Source of the DNA: a virus
Length of the DNA: 24,379 nt
Virus record (IMG/VR): IMGVR_UViG_3300046011_010897
Coordinates: 1-24,379 of that record
Reading direction: 5' to 3' (one strand)
This document shows, one piece after another, positions 15,999 to 22,168 of the stretch; the first letter of the stretch is position 1, and every line of letters starts with the position of its first letter. Both the position numbers and the translations under genes were made by a program. Under the pieces are notes generated by a model, which worked only from the letters and a program-made list of their open reading frames with translations, was not told the origin of the DNA and did not search any database.

Positions 15999-16235
15999 AT
16001 GGATATTTACAAAAGTGCTAGACTTATAGGCGCAAGCGGAAAACTAAAGAAGAATAAGGGTATCATGTTGGTTGGTGCCGCTAGTGCAATAGTAGAATTT
16101 CAGGGAATGTCCGGTGGAAACTGGGTTTCTACTGGTTCTTTAGGAGTAACTGGTCTTGCTGGAACTGTTACGGTAATTCCAGTATCTGTTTACGGAATTA
16201 CCTTGTCAACTGGTTCCGTTCTAGAACTCAATTAA
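15999..16235 (+). CDS. Small beta-rich protein (78 aa), possible virion protein
   Basis: The protein is rich in Gly, Ser, Thr and Val and predicted to be mostly beta strand (GASGKLKKNKGIMLVG, TGSLGVTGLAGTVTVIPVSV). It has no Cys, no signal peptide and no catalytic motif. GAGGAA lies 10 bases before the ATG. A variant late promoter precedes it. Its size and composition fit a small head-decoration or tail-associated protein, but no match is recognised. The stop codon overlaps the end of the convergent lysozyme gene within the palindrome CAATTAATTG, so each gene uses the other strand of the same bases. Confidence 0.68.
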   Translation: MDIYKSARLIGASGKLKKNKGIMLVGAASAIVEFQGMSGGNWVSTGSLGVTGLAGTVTVIPVSVYGITLSTGSVLELN

Positions 16236-16815
16236 TTGGTTTAGAAAATAAAGCACCCTCTTCGCCGCGTCTTCTTACAAGGCCCCGAAGAACGGTGACT
16301 TTATTTTGTTTTACATCAAATCCTTTATTATACAAATTCAAAGCAGCAGGAACTTTGTGCCAGTTATCTGGGTGACTCAATGCATGAGTTATAGTTCCAA
16401 AGTTTTTATGACCATAAAAATTTTCTCCTGCGTTATAGGAAAAACTGATTAATGCCGCTTTTTGATGATCATTCATTGAATGCCAATGTGGTATTTTTGA
16501 TTGTAATTTTGGAATAACAACGTTGTGTATGTGGTGTTCGTGCTCTTTTAACGCGGTTTCGTGTGTTATAGTGTCTCCCGCCTGAACTGCTCTACCATCG
16601 GAATAGCGAGTATTTCCATAACCTATAGTCCAAACACCGTCATGGTTGTATGCTTTTGATCTAAAAGATTCGTGTCCTTTGATCAAATCAGCAGCAATTT
16701 CATGTGCTCTACTTGTTGGTGTTTCTTCTTTTGTTTTTGATTCTACCTTACCAGAACCAATTTTAGATTGTGGTTGAGTTATTTGTGTTTTAGATGAAAC
16801 CGATGGTGCAGTCAT
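16228..16815 (-). CDS. GH24 lysozyme (endolysin), probably extended upstream by frameshift
   Basis: Residues 38-190 form a T4/lambdoid-type lysozyme that cuts peptidoglycan glycan strands. HESFRSKAYNHDGVWTIGYG (48-67) holds the catalytic Glu (E49), an Asp (D59) and Thr (T63), and later GEEGAL is near the end. SFSYNAGENFYG (127-138) is typical. The first 37 residues are a Ser/Thr/Lys linker. The listed ATG at 16815 has no Shine-Dalgarno site. The same frame stays open upstream for 22 more codons, encoding a Gly/Ala-rich hydrophobic stretch (LVTGTALGLGLGGSIIAG), but it has no ATG, GTG or TTG. It meets an A10 run inside the upstream gene, so the real product is likely fused to that gene by a -1 shift or slippage. 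Confidence 0.85.
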   Translation of the reverse strand: MTAPSVSSKTQITQPQSKIGSGKVESKTKEETPTSRAHEIAADLIKGHESFRSKAYNHDGVWTIGYGNTRYSDGRAVQAGDTITHETALKEHEHHIHNVVIPKLQSKIPHWHSMNDHQKAALISFSYNAGENFYGHKNFGTITHALSHPDNWHKVPAALNLYNKGFDVKQNKVTVLRGLVRRRGEEGALFSKPIN

Positions 16816-16883
16816 TGCGCGGTGACCGGCAATAATAGAACCACCGAGTCCAAGACCAAGAGCAGTTCCGGTTACTAGCGTCT

Positions 16884-17453
16884 TTAATCCACTATTTTTT
16901 TTTTAATTAGTGCTTCTTCCAAACGATTCATAATCCGAACTAAATTTGCTTCTTCGTTAAACTGTTCGGAAAGATCTGGTAGTCCTCTAAATTCGTGTTT
17001 TCCACCAACAAGAGAAACACGATATGGAGATGCTTCTTTTTCTGTCTCAAGCATGTCACCCACGGCACCAGTACCAGCGTGAAGATGTAGTGGTTTTTTT
17101 GCTCGACCACCTTTTTCCTTGAAGTAAACGGTGATGTGTCCGCTTTCAGATGGTGCTAATTGAGAAACAACGTGTCCTCTTCCCCTTGGATCAACCAACA
17201 TCAATGTTCCCTGATGTTTTACTAAATTGTGATCTGTGGCTGGTGCTTCAAAGTCTGGTGTTTGTCTTACTCTGATTGTTACAATTTTATCAGAGTCTAT
17301 GGCTTTTGTAATTGCAGCATGAGTTTTTTGTGCTGCTTCTAATCTGGCTTTTTTTGTTATTACTATGTCTGGACGTTCCATCGCCTTCAACATGGTTTCT
17401 TTCATGCGAGACTCTACGAGTTCTTTGTATTGATTTTTTAAATTTTCGTTCAT
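16884..17453 (-). CDS. 189-aa protein of unknown function, upstream part of a possible lysozyme fusion
   Basis: The protein starts MNENLKNQYKELVESRMKET (helical) and has a middle beta-type domain (50-165) with GTLMLVDPRGRGHVVSQLAP and KPLHLHAGTGAVGDML, where the His cluster could bind metal or a nucleotide. No family is recognised. The end (EANLVRIMNRLEEALIKKK) is helical and contains LEEA, a prohead-protease-like site, just before the A10 tract. A variant late octamer lies upstream with a leader of about 17 bases. Together with the lysozyme it may form one virion or envelope protein of about 400 residues. Confidence 0.65.
   Translation of the reverse strand: MNENLKNQYKELVESRMKETMLKAMERPDIVITKKARLEAAQKTHAAITKAIDSDKIVTIRVRQTPDFEAPATDHNLVKHQGTLMLVDPRGRGHVVSQLAPSESGHITVYFKEKGGRAKKPLHLHAGTGAVGDMLETEKEASPYRVSLVGGKHEFRGLPDLSEQFNEEANLVRIMNRLEEALIKKKIVD
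16895..16904 (-). other. A10 slippery tract joining two genes
   Basis: Ten A on the minus strand lie 12 bases before the stop codon of the 189-aa gene. A -1 shift, or one extra A, moves reading into the lysozyme frame. It reads through a membrane-like segment into the endolysin without a stop. Confidence 0.7.
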
Positions 17454-17475
17454 TTTAGCACCTGTGCCTGTAATC

Positions 17476-17483
17476 TATGTATT
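17476..17483 (-). promoter_or_regulatory. Variant late promoter octamer AATACATA
   Basis: On the minus strand AATACATA precedes the 189-aa gene and predicts a leader of about 17 bases. It differs from NATAAATA by one base, as do the boxes at 15964 and 20025. Confidence 0.5.
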
Positions 17484-17509
17484 TTAAACGACAAATTGAA
17501 AACTATAGC

Positions 17510-17546
17510 GATATATATCCTACCTCCCCTGATAGGGGACTTTAAG
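17510..17546 (+). promoter_or_regulatory. Possible late promoter plus 5' stem-loop before the 56-aa gene
   Basis: GATATATA (17510-17517) is a weak late-box match. The predicted mRNA would begin almost directly with a stem-loop, TCCCCT (17525-17530) pairing with AGGGGA (17534-17539), and then AAGGAG. A hairpin at the 5' end often protects an mRNA from decay, so high expression is plausible. Confidence 0.45.
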
Positions 17547-17557
17547 GAGATTTTAAA

Positions 17558-17728
17558 ATGGCTGAAGAAACTTGTACTACTAAGAAGTCTTGCGTACCCT
17601 GTGGTTTTTGCTGGAAGAACGTTTGGCATTGGGCGCTTGCTCTTGCCCTCCTACCTTTTGTTGTTTCAGGTGTAGGTGTTGTTCAAAACGTTGCACATAA
17701 CGTTGTAAGTCTTTTTGTCGGTAAGTAA
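17558..17728 (+). CDS. 56-aa Cys-rich membrane protein
   Basis: This gene runs from ATG 17558 to TAA 17726-17728. AAGGAG lies seven to eight bases upstream. The N-terminal part is polar with four Cys (C6, C12, C15, C18; CVPCGFC), which could bind metal or form disulfides. A hydrophobic stretch follows (25-50, HWALALALLPFVVSGVGVV and onward), long enough for one membrane helix or an amphipathic hairpin. It ends VSLFVGK. A strong bidirectional terminator follows after 22 bases and a 5' stem-loop precedes it, so it is an isolated, probably highly expressed unit. It could be an antiholin, a membrane effector or a minor virion protein; none is proven. Confidence 0.7.
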   Translation: MAEETCTTKKSCVPCGFCWKNVWHWALALALLPFVVSGVGVVQNVAHNVVSLFVGK

Positions 17729-17744
17729 ATTTAATTTTGCCCAC

Positions 17745-17775
17745 AAAAAACCCTCCGAGAAATCGGAGGGTTTTT
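17745..17775. terminator. Bidirectional rho-independent terminator with GAAA loop
   Basis: CCCTCCGA (17751-17758) pairs with TCGGAGGG (17763-17770) across a GAAA loop. Five T follow on the plus strand and six A precede, giving a T tract on the minus strand. It sits between convergent stops at 17728 and 17778. Confidence 0.93.
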
Positions 17776-17777
17776 AT

Positions 17778-18257
17778 TTATGCATCTAAAGCGTAACTTG
17801 TTTTTGTCTTTATGTTGACTATTGAATCGGTTTGTTTATACTCATACTCTTCATCTTCATCTGACAGGAATGTAGGGTAAATGTACTTTTTTTTTGGGTA
17901 GGGTTTCTTCCACAATCCAGTGATTTCAATAGCCTGAGCGTGATTAAATTCTTGAAGTTTTGTATTCTTTTGTTGGGCTTCCAACAGATTCTGTTGGGCC
18001 TCCAACATTGTCTTTTCAAGAACCGCACATTTGCTTGAAAGGTCAGAATTACTCTTTCGAAGCCGTTCGAGTTCGCTCTCAAGCAAGGTAATTTCTTCAA
18101 GAGAAAGTTCTAGTGTTGAAGTAATTTCACCAAGAAACATCAAGGCGTAATGTGCTTCCTTTGTTCCTGATATATCTCTAATTCGCTTTTTGCATTCGTT
18201 GATGCTATTTTTAATAGCAAAAATAATAGAATGTCGAATATGATCAATCTTTGTCAT
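17778..18257 (-). CDS. 159-aa coiled-coil protein
   Basis: The protein is helical with a long coiled coil (about 50-110, SLEEITLLESELERLRKSNS to QQKNTKLQEF), including the repeated LLEAQQ. The C-terminal part is aromatic and acidic (KKKYIYPTFLSDEDEEYEY). There is no signal peptide or enzyme motif. The ATG has no Shine-Dalgarno site. A sigma70-like promoter ends six bases before it, so the mRNA may start at the ATG. Its role is unknown; early expression and a coiled coil could suit a regulator or a scaffold for a protein complex. Confidence 0.7.
   Translation of the reverse strand: MTKIDHIRHSIIFAIKNSINECKKRIRDISGTKEAHYALMFLGEITSTLELSLEEITLLESELERLRKSNSDLSSKCAVLEKTMLEAQQNLLEAQQKNTKLQEFNHAQAIEITGLWKKPYPKKKYIYPTFLSDEDEEYEYKQTDSIVNIKTKTSYALDA
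17971..18007. repeat. Two tandem short inverted repeats inside a coding region
   Basis: TGTTGG/CCAACA hairpins occur twice with a period of 21 bases (17971-17986 and 17992-18007). They encode the duplicated LLEAQQ heptad. A small tandem duplication is the simplest explanation. Confidence 0.8.
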
Positions 18258-18263
18258 AAATCA

Positions 18264-18291
18264 ATTATACTAAAATTGTAGAAAAAATCAA
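18264..18291 (-). promoter_or_regulatory. Sigma70-like promoter TTGATT-16-TATAAT
   Basis: On the minus strand TTGATT (18291-18286) and TATAAT (18269-18264) have the same hexamers and 16-base spacing as the promoter at 15167-15194. TATAAT is followed by six bases and then the ATG, so the transcript may be leaderless. Confidence 0.65.
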
Positions 18292-18293
18292 AT

Positions 18294-18301
18294 GATAAAT
18301 A
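18294..18301 (+). promoter_or_regulatory. T4-type late promoter octamer GATAAATA
   Basis: The octamer predicts an mRNA starting about 15 bases before the ATG at 18322, with AAGGAG in the leader. It lies directly beside the -35 box of the opposing early-type promoter. Confidence 0.78.
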
Positions 18302-18321
18302 ATGTATTCAAGGAGAAACGT

Positions 18322-18726
18322 ATGGACCTATTCCTACAAAAGAAAATCATAAACGAAAAAAACGAATTAGAGAAAAAACTCTATATGGCAAATAAAAAAA
18401 TGGCAAACTTAGAAGAAGAACTTGCCTTTTATAAAGAGTTTTTTGCCAAAACTCAAATTGAAGAAGAACTAAAAGGCAAACAACATAAAATTGATGCCAA
18501 TAAGAATAACAAAATTGATGCTGAAGACTTCAAACTTCTTCGTAAAAAAAAAATAAATGAAAGTCATACTTTAGATCAACTCAAAAAATTAAATAAGATA
18601 AAATTGCGTGGGTTGAAGTCAAAATATGAAAACAAAATTAATACTGCAAAAACTACAGCAGAAAAAAATCACCACAAAGATGAATTGAAGAACATCAACC
18701 ATCTTTTAAACAAAGACAATAAATAA
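18322..18726 (+). CDS. 134-aa coiled-coil protein with EF-hand-like loop and head-protease-like sites
   Basis: The start at 18322 (MDLFLQKKIINEKN) is chosen for its AAGGAG and the late promoter; an upstream in-frame ATG at 18292 would be missing from the mRNA. Residues 1-50 are a coiled coil almost parallel to the start of the protein at 22169 (MDYFYQQKLINEKN). Residues 58-69 (DANKNNKIDAED) fit an EF-hand calcium loop at positions 1, 3, 5, 8 and 12. INE at 10-12 and INES at 78-81 fit prohead-protease cleavage. The C-terminal part is Lys-rich and helical. It may be packed into the head. Only one EF-hand is present, and calcium binding is not proven. Confidence 0.72.
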   Translation: MDLFLQKKIINEKNELEKKLYMANKKMANLEEELAFYKEFFAKTQIEEELKGKQHKIDANKNNKIDAEDFKLLRKKKINESHTLDQLKKLNKIKLRGLKSKYENKINTAKTTAEKNHHKDELKNINHLLNKDNK

Positions 18727-18765
18727 TAAGGGTTACTTTAAAAACAAAACAACTTAAGTTTGGGG

Positions 18766-18798
18766 AAGGATCGTCAGAAATGACGATCTTTCTCTTTT
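18766..18798 (+). terminator. Rho-independent terminator with GAAA loop
   Basis: GATCGTCA (18769-18776) pairs with TGACGATC (18781-18788) across GAAA, and the stem extends by further A-T/G-T pairs. TTTCTCTTTT follows. It ends the transcript of the 134-aa gene and also overlaps the end of a tiny opposing gene. Confidence 0.85.
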
Positions 18799-18890
18799 AA
18801 GAGAAAAATTATTGTTTCGACAATTACTAAACAAATTGGTACAGAAAACGTTATACACATGAACCAAAAAAATGGTATTTGCTCAAACAT
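18774..18890 (-). CDS. 38-aa predicted membrane peptide
   Basis: The ATG at 18890 overlaps the end of the 57-aa gene by eight bases. The product has a single hydrophobic segment (about 6-30, PFFWFMCITFSVPICLVIVE and onward) followed by a charged end KEKDRHF. It is the last ORF of the leftward cluster, and its stop lies inside the opposing terminator hairpin. The tight overlap and clean membrane profile favour a real gene, but size makes this uncertain. Confidence 0.5.
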   Translation of the reverse strand: MFEQIPFFWFMCITFSVPICLVIVETIIFLLKEKDRHF

Positions 18891-19056
18891 TTTTTTCGGA
18901 TTTCATGTTTATAAACATAGAAATAAGACGAGTTACTTCTTTGTTTAGTTCATCAATTTTGCTTGCTTGAATAAACGTTTCTTTGCGAAGAATTTGAATT
19001 TCATTATTCAATTCTGCAATTATAGTTTTTTGATCACTAATCGTGTTTTCGTTCAT
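18883..19056 (-). CDS. 57-aa coiled-coil peptide
   Basis: The ATG at 19056 overlaps the stop of the 123-aa gene (ATGA). The product (MNENTISDQKTIIAELNNEI to MKSEKNV) is a helical, amphipathic peptide with a heptad pattern (IIAELNNEIQILRKE). It lies between the 123-aa gene and the 38-aa membrane peptide, overlapping both, as expected for coupled translation. It looks like an oligomerising accessory protein; function unknown. Confidence 0.62.
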   Translation of the reverse strand: MNENTISDQKTIIAELNNEIQILRKETFIQASKIDELNKEVTRLISMFINMKSEKNV

Positions 19057-19424
19057 TCACTGCCCCGAGTTTCGTTTGGATTGTATTTCAGATTAGAAAA
19101 GTAGTCCAAGGCATCCTGTCCCGGATTCAACCCCAACTCCTCATCCAACTTTGCTATCTTGTCCATTGCTTCCTGTTGCTTGTACCGCTTCTCCATGCGC
19201 TCCTCATACGCCTTCATGCGTTCAGGAGTGCGGAACTTGTCCATCCAAGAGCAAGTACAGCAACACAGAAACTCATCGTCATCAACATGAATGAGCAGCC
19301 CGTCCCACTCCTCGCACCAATGCCATCCAGCCTCAATCTCTTCGGGAGTCAGGTTGATGCCATCGTTCTCTGCATAGGGCTGCATGAGTTCAAGCCAACG
19401 CTCTCTGGTCATCTTGTTACACAT
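19053..19424 (-). CDS. 123-aa Cys/Trp-rich protein, unknown function
   Basis: The start at 19424 (GAGG about 10 bases upstream) overlaps the end of the 198-aa gene. Residues 25-65 hold EIEAGWHWCEEWDGLLIHV and FLCCCTC; the Cys run and Trp residues suggest a metal-binding or compact domain. The C-terminal half is a charged helix (ERMKAYEERMEKRYKQQEAM). The DNA is clearly richer in G+C than neighbouring phage genes, so it may be a recent arrival. Possibly an alternative start at the second ATG (19412). No family is recognised. Confidence 0.65.
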   Translation of the reverse strand: MCNKMTRERWLELMQPYAENDGINLTPEEIEAGWHWCEEWDGLLIHVDDDEFLCCCTCSWMDKFRTPERMKAYEERMEKRYKQQEAMDKIAKLDEELGLNPGQDALDYFSNLKYNPNETRGSE

Positions 19425-20013
19425 TGTCTAGATCCTCGTACTTAGGTGGAACTGCTTTGCCACCATCAACTATAACACCATTCAACGTCTTGTCAACCTT
19501 GACTTCGGGAGTATTGAAACAATCCCATTCCATTGCAGTGATATACCCGTGTCTAGAGTCGGGGTGCATCAATTCCAATACATTTTTCCTCGCCTTGTCG
19601 CGCTCGGCGGTCAAACGGTCAATCTTCTCCAATAAAATCTTATCCTGACCCTCAAGGAATATCTTGAAGTCATTGACAGACGGTGGAAATCCAAGTCCTC
19701 TTGGATGATCCTTGAAGCAATCCCAACCACGCGAATTGGCATAGTCACCCGCAAGGAATCCTGTCAAATGGTGAAAGCCACAGACTTCCCGCCTCGCTTC
19801 ATCCCGCTCCTCACGCAACTTCTTGTTCATCTCGCCAACAGGCTCACAGGCTGTGCAGGAACCCTCAAAGCCATCCCTGAGCATCTGAATGCGCTTCTGC
19901 AAGTCGTTGATGTATTCATACGCCTCACCAATGTCCCGCAGAACATCAGAAGGGAGATCGGTGCGCTTGGTATGGCAGCGTAGGCGGTAGTCTAGGGGTT
20001 CGTAGTCAGTCAT
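19417..20013 (-). CDS. 198-aa protein with duplicated ERDxAR...GWDCF module
   Basis: Two similar blocks are seen: ERDEARREVC...SRGWDCFKDH (about 68-104) and ERDKARKNVL...AMEWDCFNTP (about 137-169). Each is a short helix followed by a WDCF motif. An N-terminal coiled coil (INDLQKRIQMLRDGFEG) and CTAC lie before them. From memory, RDEARREVC-GWDCF-type repeats occur in other phage and metagenome proteins without known function. No Shine-Dalgarno site is clear. It starts only 24 bases from the divergent late gene at 20038. G+C is high (60% in 19921-19980), unlike the rest of the window. Confidence 0.68.
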   Translation of the reverse strand: MTDYEPLDYRLRCHTKRTDLPSDVLRDIGEAYEYINDLQKRIQMLRDGFEGSCTACEPVGEMNKKLREERDEARREVCGFHHLTGFLAGDYANSRGWDCFKDHPRGLGFPPSVNDFKIFLEGQDKILLEKIDRLTAERDKARKNVLELMHPDSRHGYITAMEWDCFNTPEVKVDKTLNGVIVDGGKAVPPKYEDLDNV

Positions 20014-20024
20014 AGTTTTAGTAT

Positions 20025-20032
20025 TCTACATA
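20025..20032 (+). promoter_or_regulatory. Variant late promoter octamer TCTACATA (leaderless geometry)
   Basis: TCTACATA lies exactly five bases before the ATG at 20038, the same spacing as at 3598, 4370, 21233 and 23239. No Shine-Dalgarno site is visible. Identical to the box at 14110. Confidence 0.6.
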
Positions 20033-20037
20033 CTTCT

Positions 20038-20709
20038 ATGTTGAGATTCAAGCAATTTATTTCAGAAGATATGCCTTATCTTGATGATGAGTACGAGCAA
20101 AGCAAAGAGGATAAGGCATTTAGAGCGGCAGACCTTCGCCAAAGATTAAAATCTTTGGATGCAGCCAAAGGTGATACTCCTTTAAAGAAAATAGGAGAAA
20201 TTGGACCATATGAAGTCCATCATGTCCCCACTGAAATGGTTGGATCAATTGGCGGCCACATATACAGGCAACATCATGCTGTTGTTACTCATAAAGGCAA
20301 CCGAGTTGGAGTAGTTACTTTTTCGGAAGAAAAACCAGGTTTTATGAACCTCCCAAAACATTTGGTGTCTCAACATCCATTGTTTCAATTAAGTCATAGT
20401 GGAAAGAAAGCCAGGGTGTCTGGATTGCCATCTCATGTTTATAAAATGATATCACAGCATTTGAATATGCCTGTCGTTAGTGGCGCCCGACAATCCAGAG
20501 GCGGGCAAAATGTTTGGAAAAATTTGGCAAAAATGGGAAAAGTAAGTGCCTTGAATACACGAACAGGAGAACGCATACATGATTACGATCCAGATAAGCC
20601 AGAACACCATAACACAGTATATTCATCGACTTCGGGCGGTGGTCATCAATCTGGGTACTATTGGCTTTTAATACATCACCCAGAACAACCAAAAAAGGAA
20701 AACCCATGA
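20038..20709 (+). CDS. 223-aa late protein with capsid-targeting-like N-terminus
   Basis: Residues 1-10 (MLRFKQFISE) align with the T4 targeting peptide MKTYQEFIAE, with aromatic residues at 4 and 7 and E at 10, so it is probably packed in the head and cleaved after E10. The rest has an acidic helical part (11-60) and a mixed alpha/beta domain (60-215) rich in His and Gly (GGHIYRQHHAVVTHKGNRVG, SGARQSRGGQNVWKNLAKMG). The second segment reminds me of an acetyltransferase-type fold in phage proteins, but no catalytic residue is clear. The next gene overlaps its stop. Confidence 0.72.
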   Translation: MLRFKQFISEDMPYLDDEYEQSKEDKAFRAADLRQRLKSLDAAKGDTPLKKIGEIGPYEVHHVPTEMVGSIGGHIYRQHHAVVTHKGNRVGVVTFSEEKPGFMNLPKHLVSQHPLFQLSHSGKKARVSGLPSHVYKMISQHLNMPVVSGARQSRGGQNVWKNLAKMGKVSALNTRTGERIHDYDPDKPEHHNTVYSSTSGGGHQSGYYWLLIHHPEQPKKENP

Positions 20710-21224
20710 ACAAAAAACTACTAAACGAAATAGGCGACACTCCAGCAGGACAAAGAGCACTAAAGCGGCTTCGTATATTCAGAACACACGAAGCAGAATC
20801 GGCTAAAACTGGCGAAGCAATAGAGAAAAAATTTGGAACACCAGAAAAAGCAGGTGAATATGCCAAAGAATATGAAGACAAACAAAGAATCATAAACATG
20901 ATAAAAAAGAGAATGGGAGAACCTGTGAACGAAGGTGTGCTGAGTAATCTCGCCACTAAAGCAGGAACCGCAGTAGTTGGTGCAGCAACACAAGTAGGAA
21001 AAAGGATAGTGAAAGGCATCGAAAACTTGCCAAGTAATAAAGCATTGCTTGGTGGACTACTAAATGCCGGTTCTGAAATTGCTCAAGGGCGACGAGAAGA
21101 AAAACAAATGCCCACCCTAAAACAAACACCACACGGACTACACACTCTAGGATCTGCCGCGGGCGAAATTGCTAAAAAACTGGAGGCGGATAAACGAAGA
21201 AGAAAAGCTTTCGGCAATCCCTAA
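20706..21224 (+). CDS. 172-aa basic helical protein, possible internal head protein
   Basis: The start at 20706 (MNKKLLNEIGD) uses the ATGA overlap with the previous stop and an AAAGGA site. An upstream ATG at 20661 lies inside that gene and lacks a ribosome site. LNE (6-8) near the N-terminus and VNEG (about 74-77) fit prohead-protease motifs loosely. Residues 10-70 are charged helix. A Gly/Ala/Val-rich segment (about 78-105, LATKAGTAVVGAATQVGKRI) could be an amphipathic or weak membrane helix. The end is very basic (KKLEADKRRRKAFG). Function unknown. Confidence 0.65.
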   Translation: MNKKLLNEIGDTPAGQRALKRLRIFRTHEAESAKTGEAIEKKFGTPEKAGEYAKEYEDKQRIINMIKKRMGEPVNEGVLSNLATKAGTAVVGAATQVGKRIVKGIENLPSNKALLGGLLNAGSEIAQGRREEKQMPTLKQTPHGLHTLGSAAGEIAKKLEADKRRRKAFGNP

Positions 21225-21232
21225 ACACCTAC

Positions 21233-21240
21233 CATAAATA
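21233..21240 (+). promoter_or_regulatory. T4-type late promoter octamer CATAAATA (leaderless geometry)
   Basis: CATAAATA is followed by five bases and then the ATG of the gene at 21246, as at 3598 and 4370. There is no ribosome site, so a leaderless mRNA is predicted. Confidence 0.75.
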
Positions 21241-21241
21241 A

Positions 21242-21276
21242 TTTCATGCTCACCTTTCGGCAATACCTCTCAGAGA
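21242..21276 (+). repeat. Copy 1 of a 35-bp repeat encoding the capsid-targeting peptide
   Basis: The block spans the end of the promoter spacer, the ATG and codons 1-10. It differs from 23248-23282 at only one base, while the sequences on both sides diverge. The two downstream proteins are otherwise different. Confidence 0.88.
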
Positions 21277-21764
21277 TCTTTCGTGGTAATCAGACAGCGA
21301 ATAGAGGGGAACCACACCCGGATCATCCAGATAGAACTATTGACAAAGAAGATTATGTCGTGTATCACCACAAACCAAGAGGAGAAAATGGTTTTGTCAT
21401 ATCTGACAAGACTATACACACATCATTCGTAAAAAAGCCCTACTGGGATCATCATTGGGAAGTTTTGTTTTCAGTGGGTGGCACTCACAGCAAGAATCCA
21501 ACTCATGATTTTCCATCAGATGTCACCAAACGAGTATTTGATCACTTTTCACATTTTGTGAGCAGTCAGATTCATAAAAACGGCAAACCCCCTGTTTTAG
21601 TTTACGATACAACACATCCAAAAAAACACCGCATCTACCAAGCCGGTGCGCGACGATTAGGCATCGAAGCAAAGAACCTGGCTCCATTGGACAAAGAATT
21701 GGATCGCGGTGGTTCAAGAAGTTCACGACGAGAGAATGAACCGTGGTTGCCGGTTGCAGGATGA
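21246..21764 (+). CDS. 172-aa late protein with capsid-targeting-like N-terminus
   Basis: Residues 1-10 (MLTFRQYLSE) match the layout of the T4 internal-protein tag and are identical to those of the protein at 23252. The rest is a His-rich alpha/beta domain (HHKPRGENGFVISDKTIHTS, DHHWEVLFSVGGTHS) with VFDHFSHFVSSQIHKNGKP then VLVYDTTHPKKHRIY near 100-140. It lacks a signal peptide or known catalytic motif. The general plan (strands, then a helix starting with a DH-x-x-FA/S motif, then a QT/TTHP-type loop) is similar to the 23252 product, so the two may be distant relatives. Likely packed in the head; role after injection unknown. Confidence 0.7.
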   Translation: MLTFRQYLSEIFRGNQTANRGEPHPDHPDRTIDKEDYVVYHHKPRGENGFVISDKTIHTSFVKKPYWDHHWEVLFSVGGTHSKNPTHDFPSDVTKRVFDHFSHFVSSQIHKNGKPPVLVYDTTHPKKHRIYQAGARRLGIEAKNLAPLDKELDRGGSRSSRRENEPWLPVAG

Positions 21765-21770
21765 TAAATA
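21763..21770 (+). promoter_or_regulatory. T4-type late promoter octamer GATAAATA
   Basis: It overlaps the stop of the upstream gene and predicts a 15-base leader with AAGGAA before the ATG at 21791. Confidence 0.75.
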
Positions 21771-21790
21771 AAATATCAAGGAATCTACTC

Positions 21791-22168
21791 ATGGATGCAA
21801 ATAAACAAATCAAAGCCGTTGCTGACGCATATCGTCAAATGAAATTGGATGAAGTCTATAGGCTCACACCAAAAAGACGCGCGGTATTAGATCGCATAGA
21901 TTCGGCCGCAATGGATCAAATGGACATTCATCTTGACGCGCCAGGTGGTCACGAAGCATACAACAAATCAATGCTCGGCGGCGCACACATGACAAGAACC
22001 GAATTGATGCGGCAAATGGCACTACCTCAAGACAAAAGAGGTGGTGCGTGGGCAGGAGCATCAGACGAAGAACTGAAGAGCGCAATGATTGGTGCAAGAG
22101 GCACACAAAAGAACATAGAGGGATTATTGAGAAGAAACAATCGACTTCGCAAAAACAAAGGAAAATAA
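21791..22168 (+). CDS. 125-aa helical late protein, unknown function
   Basis: The start at 21791 (MDANKQIKAVADAYRQM) is chosen for its late promoter and AAGGAA; an ATG at 21743 lies in the preceding gene. The protein is helical and charged, with a Gly-rich middle (GGHEAYNKSMLGGAHMTRTE, GGAWAGASDEEL) and a basic end (LLRRNNRLRKNKGK). No capsid-targeting peptide is clear at the start. The stop abuts the ATG of the next gene directly. Function unknown. Confidence 0.65.
   Translation: MDANKQIKAVADAYRQMKLDEVYRLTPKRRAVLDRIDSAAMDQMDIHLDAPGGHEAYNKSMLGGAHMTRTELMRQMALPQDKRGGAWAGASDEELKSAMIGARGTQKNIEGLLRRNNRLRKNKGK

Noticed and set aside
17971-18007. Tandem TGTTGG/CCAACA hairpins as a regulatory or CRISPR-like array
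   Set aside because: Only two units, within a coding frame, and explained by a duplicated heptad in a coiled coil.
18292-18321. Upstream ATG extension of the 134-aa protein
   Set aside because: The late promoter octamer starts just after this ATG, so the mRNA would not contain it, and AAGGAG serves the ATG at 18322.
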